From: an uncultured Elusimicrobiales bacterium
Lineage (GTDB): Bacteria > Elusimicrobiota > Elusimicrobia > Elusimicrobiales > Elusimicrobiaceae
Direction: 5' to 3'
Length of the DNA stretch: 12,374 nucleotides
Assembly: GCA_944322775.1 (NCBI GenBank)
Contig: CALUQA010000090.1
Span: 1-12,374 of the forward strand
Numbering within the stretch: the stretch's first letter is position 1; every line of letters begins with the position of its first letter. Shown here one piece after another: positions 1-6,317 of this stretch. Below the pieces are notes generated by a model. It saw only the letters and a list, made by a program, of their open reading frames with translations, was not told where the DNA came from and did no database searches. The translations under genes were made by a program, and so were the position numbers.

Positions 1-542
1 TTATATTTTATCACTTTGTCATACTGGGCCTGCAGCACAAAGCGGCCAATTTCGCTGCCGGCCGTCAAAGAAGCGGCTGTGGCATAGGTTTTGTATTGTT
101 GGGGCACGTCCTGCCCGTACATGTCGCTGTCTATGCGGTAGCGGGTTTGCCCAAAACGAAAGCCGACATACGGATATTTAAACACCCCATAGCGGTACGC
201 CAGCACATATTTGCCGGCCATGCCGTAAGAAATATTTTGAAAGCCCAGCCTTTTGGGAATGTACGCCGCCCCCACAGACAAAAACAATCCTTCCAGAATT
301 TCATACTCCCCGGCTAGGGCAAACTTGGTGGTGGCGCCGGCTTCGTCTTCTTCGGTGTCGCTGCGGCGGTAATAACCCACGGAAGGCAGTAAAGAAAGGC
401 CGTTGTCCAGCGTCAGCCGATAGTCCCCGCGCAGGGCCGCATAGCCTCTTTCGCCGTTAACGCCTGCAAAATGCAACTGCCCGTAGGATACAACCCACGG
501 GCAGAGCAGTAAGATAAGCAGAATAACGGCTTTGCGTAACAT
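1..542 (-). CDS. Outer-membrane beta-barrel-like protein, 3' end cut by the window edge
   Basis: I translated this gene by hand from the ATG at 542-540. It stays open for 180 codons to the left edge with no stop, so the C-terminus is missing. Residues 1-20 look like a Sec signal peptide: MLRK, then a run of Leu/Ile/Val up to about WVVSYG, with no convincing lipobox. The rest alternates polar and hydrophobic residues, with many Tyr/Phe/Gly and short turns such as DNG. This is typical of outer-membrane beta-barrel strands. An acidic stretch (DTEEDEAG, about residues 64-71) would suit a surface loop. The ATG overlaps the stop of the upstream synthase gene in a TAATG arrangement, so translation is probably coupled. 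I do not recognise a specific family. A porin-like or generic outer-membrane protein is the best description, and the cargo or function is unknown. Confidence 0.6.
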   Translation of the reverse strand, partial: MLRKAVILLILLLCPWVVSYGQLHFAGVNGERGYAALRGDYRLTLDNGLSLLPSVGYYRRSDTEEDEAGATTKFALAGEYEILEGLFLSVGAAYIPKRLGFQNISYGMAGKYVLAYRYGVFKYPYVGFRFGQTRYRIDSDMYGQDVPQQYKTYATAASLTAGSEIGRFVLQAQYDKVIKY

Positions 543-1624
543 TATTTTTTGGCTTTATTCTGTTTGGCTTTCAAAGCGGCCACTTTTTTGTCTTCGTCTT
601 GCAAGAATTTGACATAGTTGGTCGCTTTGCGTTTTTTCCACGCGCCTTTGTGATAACCGTAACCGATGATCAGCGGGATCAGCGTGGTGCATTCGCCGTA
701 AACCATTTGTTCCAACGCGGTGGAAACTTTACCCCAAGAGGAAGCCTCTTTGAGCGTAGAGCCGGACAAAGCGCCGTCGCGTTCGTCGGCCACCGTGATT
801 TGCACGGCATATTTGTGCATCGGGGCGTCGGCACCCAAAATTTCGGCCGCCACCACGGTGTCTTGGGCAAAGTTCTTCGGCACGCCGCCGGAGAACATCA
901 TAAGACCCGTTTCTTTGGCTTTGATTTTAATTTTGGTCAGTTCCAAAAAGTCTTTGGCGCTGTCAATCGTCACGTGAGAGACCGGGTTTTCGGTCTGGTG
1001 AGCTACAAAACCAAAACCGGCAGAGCAGTCGGAGAAAGCCGGCACAAATATGGGTACGCCGTATTTGTAGGCATTGTAGATGACGCTGTCTTTGCCTTTT
1101 TTATTTTTTTCCAGCCATTTGCCCATTTCCCAAATAAATTCGCGGGAAGAGTACGGGCGGGGTTCCAAGGTGTTGCAGATTTTGTGCACCGTTTCATCGC
1201 AGACTTTCAGTTCGTCTTCGTTGATGTAGGTGTCGTAAATGCGGTCAATGTGCAAGTCGCGCAAAAGGTTGTCGTCGGCGTTGTGGGGGGTGCCTAAATA
1301 GTGTTTATAGCCCAGGGCTTCAAAAAAGTCTTGGTCAACGATGTTGGCGCCGTTGGAAACGATAGCGTCCACCATCTTGTTTTGAATCATGTCCACAATA
1401 ATTTTTTTAAGACCGGCGGAAATCAAAGAACCGGCAATGCACAAAATAATAGAGCAGTTTTTGTCGGACAACATCTGGTTGTAGATTTTGCTGGCACGGG
1501 CCAGATCGCGGGAAGAATACGCCATGTTTTCAAAAGCTTCCACCATGGGGACGACATTGTATTTTTTCATGTCGATGTGTTTGATGGTGCCTTTGAGGAA
1601 GTCTTTTTGCGTGAGTTTTGCCAT
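542..1624 (-). CDS. Deoxyhypusine synthase-family protein (possible homospermidine synthase or other polyamine aminobutyltransferase)
   Basis: This is a 360-residue protein with clear deoxyhypusine synthase (DHS) fold signatures: the ISAGLKKII / NKMVDAIVS region (69-90), the NAD-site region SNGANIVDQD (90-99) and the C-terminal SSWGK motif (295-299). By my alignment to human DHS, K299 matches the catalytic Lys329, and W297, E293 and D283 match Trp327, Glu323 and Asp313. Human His288 is replaced by Asn (PKNFAQDT, 249-256) and Asp316 by Leu (L286). DHS transfers the aminobutyl group of spermidine to eIF5A, which bacteria lack. Bacterial family members include homospermidine synthases, so a small-molecule polyamine acceptor is more likely, but the substrate is inferred. 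The start has a good ribosome site (AGAGGTG, about 8 bases before ATG). The tail from about 327 is Lys-rich. It is the first gene of a pair with the outer-membrane protein, and the two overlap by 1 base. Confidence 0.87.
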   Translation of the reverse strand: MAKLTQKDFLKGTIKHIDMKKYNVVPMVEAFENMAYSSRDLARASKIYNQMLSDKNCSIILCIAGSLISAGLKKIIVDMIQNKMVDAIVSNGANIVDQDFFEALGYKHYLGTPHNADDNLLRDLHIDRIYDTYINEDELKVCDETVHKICNTLEPRPYSSREFIWEMGKWLEKNKKGKDSVIYNAYKYGVPIFVPAFSDCSAGFGFVAHQTENPVSHVTIDSAKDFLELTKIKIKAKETGLMMFSGGVPKNFAQDTVVAAEILGADAPMHKYAVQITVADERDGALSGSTLKEASSWGKVSTALEQMVYGECTTLIPLIIGYGYHKGAWKKRKATNYVKFLQDEDKKVAALKAKQNKAKK

Positions 1625-1654
1625 TTTTTGTTACACCTCTGCATGTGGGAATAT

Positions 1655-1684
1655 GCGCCGGAACGGGGCGCGTTTTTTTGTTCC
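1655..1684 (-). other. Hairpin / alternative-stem element in the leader of the DHS-family gene
   Basis: GCGCC (1655-1659) pairs with GGCGC (1667-1671) around a 7-base loop. The loop contains GGAAC (1660-1664), which is complementary to GTTCC at 1680-1684, so two mutually exclusive stems can form in the leader RNA of the synthase gene. Read on the plus strand, the GC stem is followed by seven T (1673-1679) and looks like an intrinsic terminator, although no plus-strand gene lies upstream of it. It could stop antisense transcripts from entering glyA, or regulate the synthase gene. Neither role is shown. Confidence 0.4.
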
Positions 1685-1700
1685 TTTTTTTACATATTAA

Positions 1701-1729
1701 ATTATATGAAAAATTTACTTATTTTTCAT
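1701..1729 (-). promoter_or_regulatory. Candidate sigma70-type promoter for the DHS-family gene
   Basis: On the minus strand there is a perfect TATAAT (plus-strand 1701-1706). ATGAAA (plus-strand 1724-1729, 4 of 6 matches to TTGACA) lies 17 bases upstream. Transcription would start near 1694 and give a leader of about 70 bases containing the hairpin element. The surrounding DNA is very AT-rich, so chance matches are possible. Confidence 0.4.
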
Positions 1730-1737
1730 AGTAAAAT

Positions 1738-1768
1738 TTAACAAAATTGCCTAAAAATTTTTTATACT
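1738..1768 (+). promoter_or_regulatory. Candidate promoter for glyA
   Basis: TATACT (1763-1768) matches the -10 consensus at 5 of 6 positions. TTAACA (1738-1743) matches the -35 consensus at 5 of 6, but the 19-base spacer is longer than ideal. The transcript would start near 1775, leaving a leader of about 24 bases that ends in the glyA ribosome site. Confidence 0.35.
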
Positions 1769-1786
1769 TTTTTTAAGCGTCTTTTA

Positions 1787-1793
1787 AAAGGAG
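1787..1793 (+). promoter_or_regulatory. Ribosome binding site that sets the glyA start
   Basis: AAAGGAG is a strong Shine-Dalgarno sequence. It lies 5 bases before an in-frame CTG at 1799-1801. No ATG, GTG or TTG occurs in frame between it and the ATG at 1919, which is already inside conserved coding sequence. The site therefore argues for initiation at CTG. Confidence 0.65.
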
Positions 1794-1798
1794 TTGTT

Positions 1799-3046
1799 CT
1801 GTACCACGAACTGCAAAAACAAGACCCCGAAGTTTTCGCCGCGGTAGCGGCCGAACTAAACAGACAGCGCAATAAACTGGAACTGATTGCGTCGGAAAAT
1901 TTCACCTCCCTGGCCGTCATGCAGGCGCAGGGCTCCGTGCTGACCAACAAGTATGCCGAAGGCTACCCCGCCAAACGCTATTATGGCGGGTGCGAATTTG
2001 TGGACGTGGCCGAAAACCTGGCCATTGAACGCGCCAAAAAACTCTTCGGCGCCGAGCATGCCAACGTGCAGCCGCACTCCGGCGCGCAGGCCAATATGGC
2101 CGTGTATGTGGCCTTGGTCAAACCCGGCGACACGGTGCTGGGCCTGAACCTTTCCCACGGCGGGCACCTGACGCACGGGCACCCGATGAACTTTTCGGGC
2201 AAGTATTTTAACATTGTGTCCATGAACGTCCGCCCCGACACGGAAGAAATTGATTATGACGAAGCGGCCGAGCTGGCTTTAAAACACAAACCCAAACTGA
2301 TTATGGCGGGGGCGTCCAACTATTCCCGCGTGTTTGACTGGAAACGCCTGCGCGAAATTGCCGACTCCTGCGGAGCCTATTTAGCCTGCGACGTGGCCCA
2401 CTATGCCGGTCTTATCGCCGCGGGAGAATATCCTAACCCGGTGCCGTATGCCGACGTGGTACCCACCACCACGCACAAAACCCTGCGCGGGCCGCGCGGC
2501 GGGCTGATTTTGTGCAAAGAAAGCTTGGCCAAGGCCATCAACTCGGCCGTGTTCCCCGGTGTGCAGGGCGGGCCGCTGATGCACGTGATTGCCGCCAAGG
2601 CCGTCTGCTTTGGCGAAGCGCTAAAACCCGAGTTTAAAGTCTATCAACACCAAGTGATGTTAAACGCCAAAGCACTGGCCAAGGCACTGCAGGACAAAGG
2701 CTACCGCTTGGTGGCCGGCGGAACGGACTGCCACGTGATGTGCATTGATTTGCGCTCCAAAGGCATTACCGGCAAAGTGGCCGAAGCCGCCCTGGACAAA
2801 GCCGGCATTACCGCCAACAAAAACACCATTCCGTTTGACCCCGAAAAACCGTTTGTAACCAGCGGTTTGCGCTTGGGCACGCCGGCAGTGACCACCCGCG
2901 GCATGAAAGAAGCCGATATGCTCAAAGTGGCGGACTTTATTGACCGCGCCATCACCCACCACGCAGACGACGCCAGCCTGGCCCAAGAAGCCAAAGAAGT
3001 GGAAGCTTTCCTTAAAAACTTCCCGCTTTATCCGCAGCTTAGCTAA
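1799..3046 (+). CDS. glyA: Serine hydroxymethyltransferase (probable CTG start)
   Basis: GlyA interconverts serine and glycine with tetrahydrofolate, using pyridoxal phosphate, and supplies one-carbon units in the cytosol. Read from CTG at 1799 it has 415 residues, close to the roughly 417 of E. coli GlyA. Family landmarks are ELIASENF (28-35), NKYAEGYP (around 50-57), HGGHLTHG (120-127), the aspartate that contacts the cofactor in CDVAH (D198, H201), the Schiff-base lysine K227 in TTTHKTLRGPRGG, and VTSGLRLGTPA near the C-terminus. The ATG at 1919 (Met41) would remove the conserved ELIASEN segment, so it is not the start. AAAGGAG at 1787-1793 supports the CTG. A single-base change from ATG, or a sequencing error, would give the same picture. 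The gene is monocistronic: divergent from the synthase gene on its left and closed by a terminator on its right. Confidence 0.95.
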   Translation: MYHELQKQDPEVFAAVAAELNRQRNKLELIASENFTSLAVMQAQGSVLTNKYAEGYPAKRYYGGCEFVDVAENLAIERAKKLFGAEHANVQPHSGAQANMAVYVALVKPGDTVLGLNLSHGGHLTHGHPMNFSGKYFNIVSMNVRPDTEEIDYDEAAELALKHKPKLIMAGASNYSRVFDWKRLREIADSCGAYLACDVAHYAGLIAAGEYPNPVPYADVVPTTTHKTLRGPRGGLILCKESLAKAINSAVFPGVQGGPLMHVIAAKAVCFGEALKPEFKVYQHQVMLNAKALAKALQDKGYRLVAGGTDCHVMCIDLRSKGITGKVAEAALDKAGITANKNTIPFDPEKPFVTSGLRLGTPAVTTRGMKEADMLKVADFIDRAITHHADDASLAQEAKEVEAFLKNFPLYPQLS

Positions 3047-3062
3047 AACGTAAAAACAAAAA

Positions 3063-3088
3063 CCCCGCTCAAAAGAGCGGGGTTTTTT
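3063..3088. terminator. Bidirectional intrinsic terminator between glyA and the Sel1 gene
   Basis: An 8-bp perfect stem, CCCCGCTC (3063-3070) with GAGCGGGG (3075-3082), encloses an AAAA loop. On the plus strand it is followed by TTTTTT (3083-3088). On the minus strand the stem is followed by TTTTTGTTTTT. It sits between convergent stops (glyA at 3046, Sel1 gene at 3103) and can serve both transcripts. Confidence 0.9.
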
Positions 3089-3102
3089 ATGGCAAATTTT
3101 AT

Positions 3103-4242
3103 TTATCCGTTAATTTCCGCCAGCAAAGCTTCTGCCTGCGGGTTGCCGTTTTGCTTGGCTAGCTCCAGCCATTGGACGGCTTTTTCTTTGCTTTTGGGTA
3201 GCCCTATGCCGCGCCAGTAAGATTGGCCCACCACATACTGGGCATTGGCATGCCCCAGTTCGGCCGCTTGTTTAAAAGCGGCAATGGCCAGCGGCACCGT
3301 AACGGGCGTGCCTTGCCCCTGCATGTACATAATGCCGCTCATATAAAGGGCTTCTGTATTGTTTTGTTTGCCGGCTTTGTCAAACCAGGCAAGTGCTTTG
3401 GCGTAATCTTCCGGCGTTTGGGCGGCTTGATAAATTTGATTGCCCAATGCATATTGCGCGGGGGCATAACCGGCTTCGGCGGCTTTGTTTAAATAGTCGG
3501 CCGCTTTGGCTTCGTCTTTGGGCAAGGGGCCTTCGTCGGCTGCATAAAAAACCGACATTTCATACAAAGCTTGCGGTATGCCCGCCTGGGCGGCTTTTTC
3601 CAAATAGCGGGCGGCCATATCCGTGTTTTTGGCAACGATATTGCCGTCTAAAAACAACTGCCCCGCAGCCAGCTGTGCCTGCACATCGCCAGCGTCGGCC
3701 TGCGTTAAAATTTGTTGGGCCTGTGTGGCTTGTTCATACACCTGCGGCTGGTTGGTCTGCACGTCGCGCAAAGCATTTTGGGCGTCGGCGTCCCCTTGGG
3801 CGGCCGCTTTCATCAGCCAAAAGGCTCCTTGCGCGGCATGCGGTTCCAGATTTTCGGCCCCGGTTTGATACAAGCGCCCCAACATATATTGCGCCGAGGC
3901 ATTGCCCTTTTCGGCCGCCATTTTTAAATACGCAAGGCCGGCCTCCACGTCGCGCGTAATTTTCTCCCCGGAAAGGTACATTTGCGCCAGTTCGTAGGCG
4001 GCTGTGGCATTGCCTTGGGCGGCGGCTTTTACATACCATTCCTGCGCCGCTTGCACGTCCGCCGGCACCGCTTGCCCGGCCAAATACATTTGGCCTACCT
4101 TCAGCTGGGCTTCGCTGTTGCCTTGCTGGGCGGCGGCAAGGGCCTGATCAAAAGCTCTGCGCTGCGGCGTTTTATACACAAAGAGATAAAACACCGTGGC
4201 CAAAATGGCCAAAACAACAACCAGTTTTAAAAATGTTTTCAT
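3103..4242 (-). CDS. Membrane-anchored Sel1-repeat (TPR-like) protein
   Basis: This is a 379-residue protein. Residues 5-23 form one hydrophobic segment after MKT, which could be a signal anchor or an uncleaved signal peptide. From about residue 38 to the end it is a solenoid of about nine Sel1-like units of roughly 36 residues, each with the pattern G-x-A-x-A-Q-Y-x-L-G-x-x-Y-x-x-G followed by A-x-x-W-(Y/F/L)-x-K-A-A. Units begin near 41, 77, 113, 150 (degenerate), 185, 221, 258, 294 and 330. Sel1 repeats are protein-interaction scaffolds and no catalytic motif is seen. The repeat domain is most likely periplasmic, attached to the inner membrane. Its ATG follows directly on the stop of the SPFH gene (TAAATG) with no clear ribosome site of its own, so translation is probably coupled. 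The two products may work together. The binding partner is unknown. Confidence 0.88.
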   Translation of the reverse strand: MKTFLKLVVVLAILATVFYLFVYKTPQRRAFDQALAAAQQGNSEAQLKVGQMYLAGQAVPADVQAAQEWYVKAAAQGNATAAYELAQMYLSGEKITRDVEAGLAYLKMAAEKGNASAQYMLGRLYQTGAENLEPHAAQGAFWLMKAAAQGDADAQNALRDVQTNQPQVYEQATQAQQILTQADAGDVQAQLAAGQLFLDGNIVAKNTDMAARYLEKAAQAGIPQALYEMSVFYAADEGPLPKDEAKAADYLNKAAEAGYAPAQYALGNQIYQAAQTPEDYAKALAWFDKAGKQNNTEALYMSGIMYMQGQGTPVTVPLAIAAFKQAAELGHANAQYVVGQSYWRGIGLPKSKEKAVQWLELAKQNGNPQAEALLAEING

Positions 4243-5052
4243 TTATTTTGTCATCACAAAAGGCAGTTGTTCCCCGGCCATATAGGTGGGCAGACGGCCG
4301 TCCCACTTTTCTATGGCTTTCAGCTGCGCTTCCACTTGGCGAAGGCGGATCAAATCGTCAGACACCACCTCGCGCTGCAAACGTAAAGACTGGGCTTCGG
4401 CCTGCGCCTGCAGAATTTTTTGCTCGGCTTCTTTTTTCACTTTTTCCACCAAATTGGTGGCGCGTTTGGCCTCCTGCTCGGCAATTTGTTTTTCTTCCAC
4501 GGCTTTTAAAAACTGGGAAGAAAATTCAAAGTTGGTTATTGCCACGTCGGAAACAATTACCTGCTTTTCGGCCATTTTGCTTTTTAAAATTTCGTCCAAT
4601 TCTTTGGCCACCTGCACACGGTTGGAAATTACGCTCTCGGCCGAATATTTGGCCAGCACCGCTTTGGTCCATTCTTCCACCATGGGGCGCAGCACGGTGT
4701 TGGTGTAATCGGGCCCCAAGTTGCGATAAATGGAAACAATCGTCTCGGGCAGAATGCGGTGGTTGATGGCCAAGGTCAGGCCCACGCTTTGCAAATCTTT
4801 AGAGAAAGCTTCCGTATCAAAAGAGTCTTTTTTAATGCGGACGGAAAACTTTTCCACTTTTTCAATCAACGGTAGTTTTAAATGCAAACCTTCCGTATAA
4901 GAACCCACAATTTTGCCAAAGCGCAGTTTTACCGCCACGCTGCCGGCCGGCACCGTAAAGAAAGAGCCCGACGCCACCAACAACACGGCCAAAATAACAA
5001 TAATCCAAACTATTTTTTTCAAATCCCAATTAATAGGGGTTACGTTTCTCAT
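4243..5052 (-). CDS. SPFH/prohibitin-family membrane protein
   Basis: This is a 269-residue protein. A single transmembrane helix (about 13-30, KIVWIIVILAVLLVASG) is followed by the SPFH/band-7 domain. That domain opens with VPAGSVAVKLRFGKIVGSYTEGLHLKLPL (35-61 region) and runs to about 185. An Ala/Glu/Lys/Gln-rich coiled coil (about 185-247) leads to the prohibitin-like ending KWDGRLPTYM (249-258). Prohibitin-type proteins form large ring or cage assemblies in the membrane and often control membrane proteases such as FtsH or organise membrane domains. Its partner here is not shown. The start is secure: AAGGAGG lies 4 bases before ATG. The gene starts only about 42 bases after the terminator of the preceding unit, and I see no good promoter there beyond a weak TACAAT. 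It is paired with the Sel1-repeat gene. HflK/HflC are distant relatives, but the C-terminus fits prohibitin better. Confidence 0.9.
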   Translation of the reverse strand: MRNVTPINWDLKKIVWIIVILAVLLVASGSFFTVPAGSVAVKLRFGKIVGSYTEGLHLKLPLIEKVEKFSVRIKKDSFDTEAFSKDLQSVGLTLAINHRILPETIVSIYRNLGPDYTNTVLRPMVEEWTKAVLAKYSAESVISNRVQVAKELDEILKSKMAEKQVIVSDVAITNFEFSSQFLKAVEEKQIAEQEAKRATNLVEKVKKEAEQKILQAQAEAQSLRLQREVVSDDLIRLRQVEAQLKAIEKWDGRLPTYMAGEQLPFVMTK

Positions 5053-5087
5053 GTATCCTCCTTATAAACATGTTTTTTTCATTGTAT

Positions 5088-5121
5088 AAAAAAACCCGCT
5101 TCCGCGTACGGCGGAAGCGGG
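5088..5121 (-). terminator. Intrinsic terminator of the sugar kinase/transporter operon
   Basis: An 11-bp perfect stem, CCCGCTTCCGC (5095-5105) with GCGGAAGCGGG (5111-5121), has a 5-base loop. Read on the minus strand it is followed at once by TTTTTTT (5088-5094), just after the transporter stop at 5140. There is no T-run on the other side, so it acts on the minus strand only. Confidence 0.93.
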
Positions 5122-5139
5122 CCAATAAAACAAACGTTT

Positions 5140-6306
5140 TTATGCGGCGGCTTTAATTTTGCCAATCAGCGAGAGCAAATACAGCACGCACACCGTCATC
5201 ACCAGCACGGTGCCGTTTTGGCTGCCCATCGCGTCAGACGCCACACCCATCAACAGCGGGAAGACCGTCCCGCCGATAAGGCCCATAATCATCAGGCCGG
5301 ACACTTCGTTCTTTTTATCCGGTCTGGACAACAGCGCCTGCGAGAAGATGATGGAAAAAATGTTGGAGTTGCCAAGCCCGATCAGCGCGATGCAGCCATA
5401 AATCGGCCACTGGCTGTGGAACACAAACAGCCCGCACATGGCGGTCAGCATAAAAATGACGCTGGTGATGAACACTTTTTTGGCCGAGAATTTAGCCAGC
5501 AGGAAGGCGCCCAAAAAGCACCCAATCGTGCGGAACATAAAATACACGCTGGTGGCATAAATGGCTTGGGAAAGCGTCCAGCCCAGGCGGTCAATCAAAA
5601 TCTGCGGGGAAGCGGTATTGGTGCCCACGTCAATGCCCACGTGGCACATAATGCCGATAAAGCACAGCAAAACAGTGCCGTCGCCCAGCAGGGCAAAAGA
5701 CTCTTTAAAGCCCGTAATTTTGCCGCTGACTTCTTCTTCTTTAATATCTTCTTTGGCCAGCAACACAAAAGCGATAAAGGCTTCCAGGGCAAACACGCCG
5801 TACATGATGGCCCAGTTGTTAAACTTGGCCGCAAACCACGCCGCCAAAATCGGCGCGATGAAGGAGCCGATAGCTTTGACAAATTGGCCGAAGGTCATAA
5901 AGCTGGCCAGCTTGTCGCCGCTTACGATATTAGACACCAGCGGGTTCAAAGAAACCTGCATGATGGCATTGCCGATGCCCAACAAAGCAAAGGCCAACAT
6001 CATGGTGGCAAAATGATAGTAAATCAACGGCAATACCAATGCCGCCAGCGTGACCACCAAGCTGATGAGCACGGTTTTGCGGCGGCCGATTTTGTTCATC
6101 AGCATACCCGTCGGCACAGAGCAAACCAAAAACCAAAAGAACACCATGGAAGGGCATAGGTTTGCCACCGTGTTGGACAAGTTAAAGCTTTCTTTAACAT
6201 AGTTCGTGGCCGTACCGACGGAGTCCACAAAACTCATGGCAAAAAAAGCCAACATGACCGGAATAAGTTTTACAACCAACGAAGAGCCTTGCTTCTCTTG
6301 TGTCAT
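5140..6306 (-). CDS. FHS-type MFS sugar transporter (probable hexose:H+ symporter)
   Basis: This is a 388-residue inner-membrane protein with about 12 hydrophobic segments in two halves, joined by a charged loop (AKEDIKEEEVSGK, about 184-196). MFS motif A is visible as MNKIGRRKT (70-78). The QVSLNPLVSN segment (117-126) and the IGGTVFPLLMGVASDAMG segment (344-361) match the fucose permease/glucose-galactose transporter (FHS) family. At the position of the FucP proton-coupling Glu135 there is Gln117, as I recall for hexose members of the family, so fucose is not the favoured substrate. I chose the ATG at 6306-6304 because GGAG lies about 6 bases upstream. The earlier ATG at 6354 would overlap the kinase gene and add a non-conserved leader. 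The gene lies 11 bases after the kinase, so substrate and kinase are probably matched, with fructose the first guess. It ends at a strong terminator. Confidence 0.88.
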   Translation of the reverse strand: MTQEKQGSSLVVKLIPVMLAFFAMSFVDSVGTATNYVKESFNLSNTVANLCPSMVFFWFLVCSVPTGMLMNKIGRRKTVLISLVVTLAALVLPLIYYHFATMMLAFALLGIGNAIMQVSLNPLVSNIVSGDKLASFMTFGQFVKAIGSFIAPILAAWFAAKFNNWAIMYGVFALEAFIAFVLLAKEDIKEEEVSGKITGFKESFALLGDGTVLLCFIGIMCHVGIDVGTNTASPQILIDRLGWTLSQAIYATSVYFMFRTIGCFLGAFLLAKFSAKKVFITSVIFMLTAMCGLFVFHSQWPIYGCIALIGLGNSNIFSIIFSQALLSRPDKKNEVSGLMIMGLIGGTVFPLLMGVASDAMGSQNGTVLVMTVCVLYLLSLIGKIKAAA

Positions 6307-6317
6307 AATTTCTCCTT

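Noticed and set aside
1655..1684. H-type pseudoknot in the DHS-family leader
   Set aside because: The two stems would need the second loop to cross a 5-bp helix with no linker bases, which is not feasible. They are better treated as alternatives.
1919..1921. First in-frame ATG as the glyA start
   Set aside because: It would remove the conserved ELIASENF segment and about 40 homologous residues, and it has no ribosome site.
5218..6159. Open frame of 313 codons on the plus strand, opposite the MFS transporter
   Set aside because: The His/Gln/Asn-rich product is what the reverse complement of a transmembrane-protein gene gives. The transporter is clear on the other strand.
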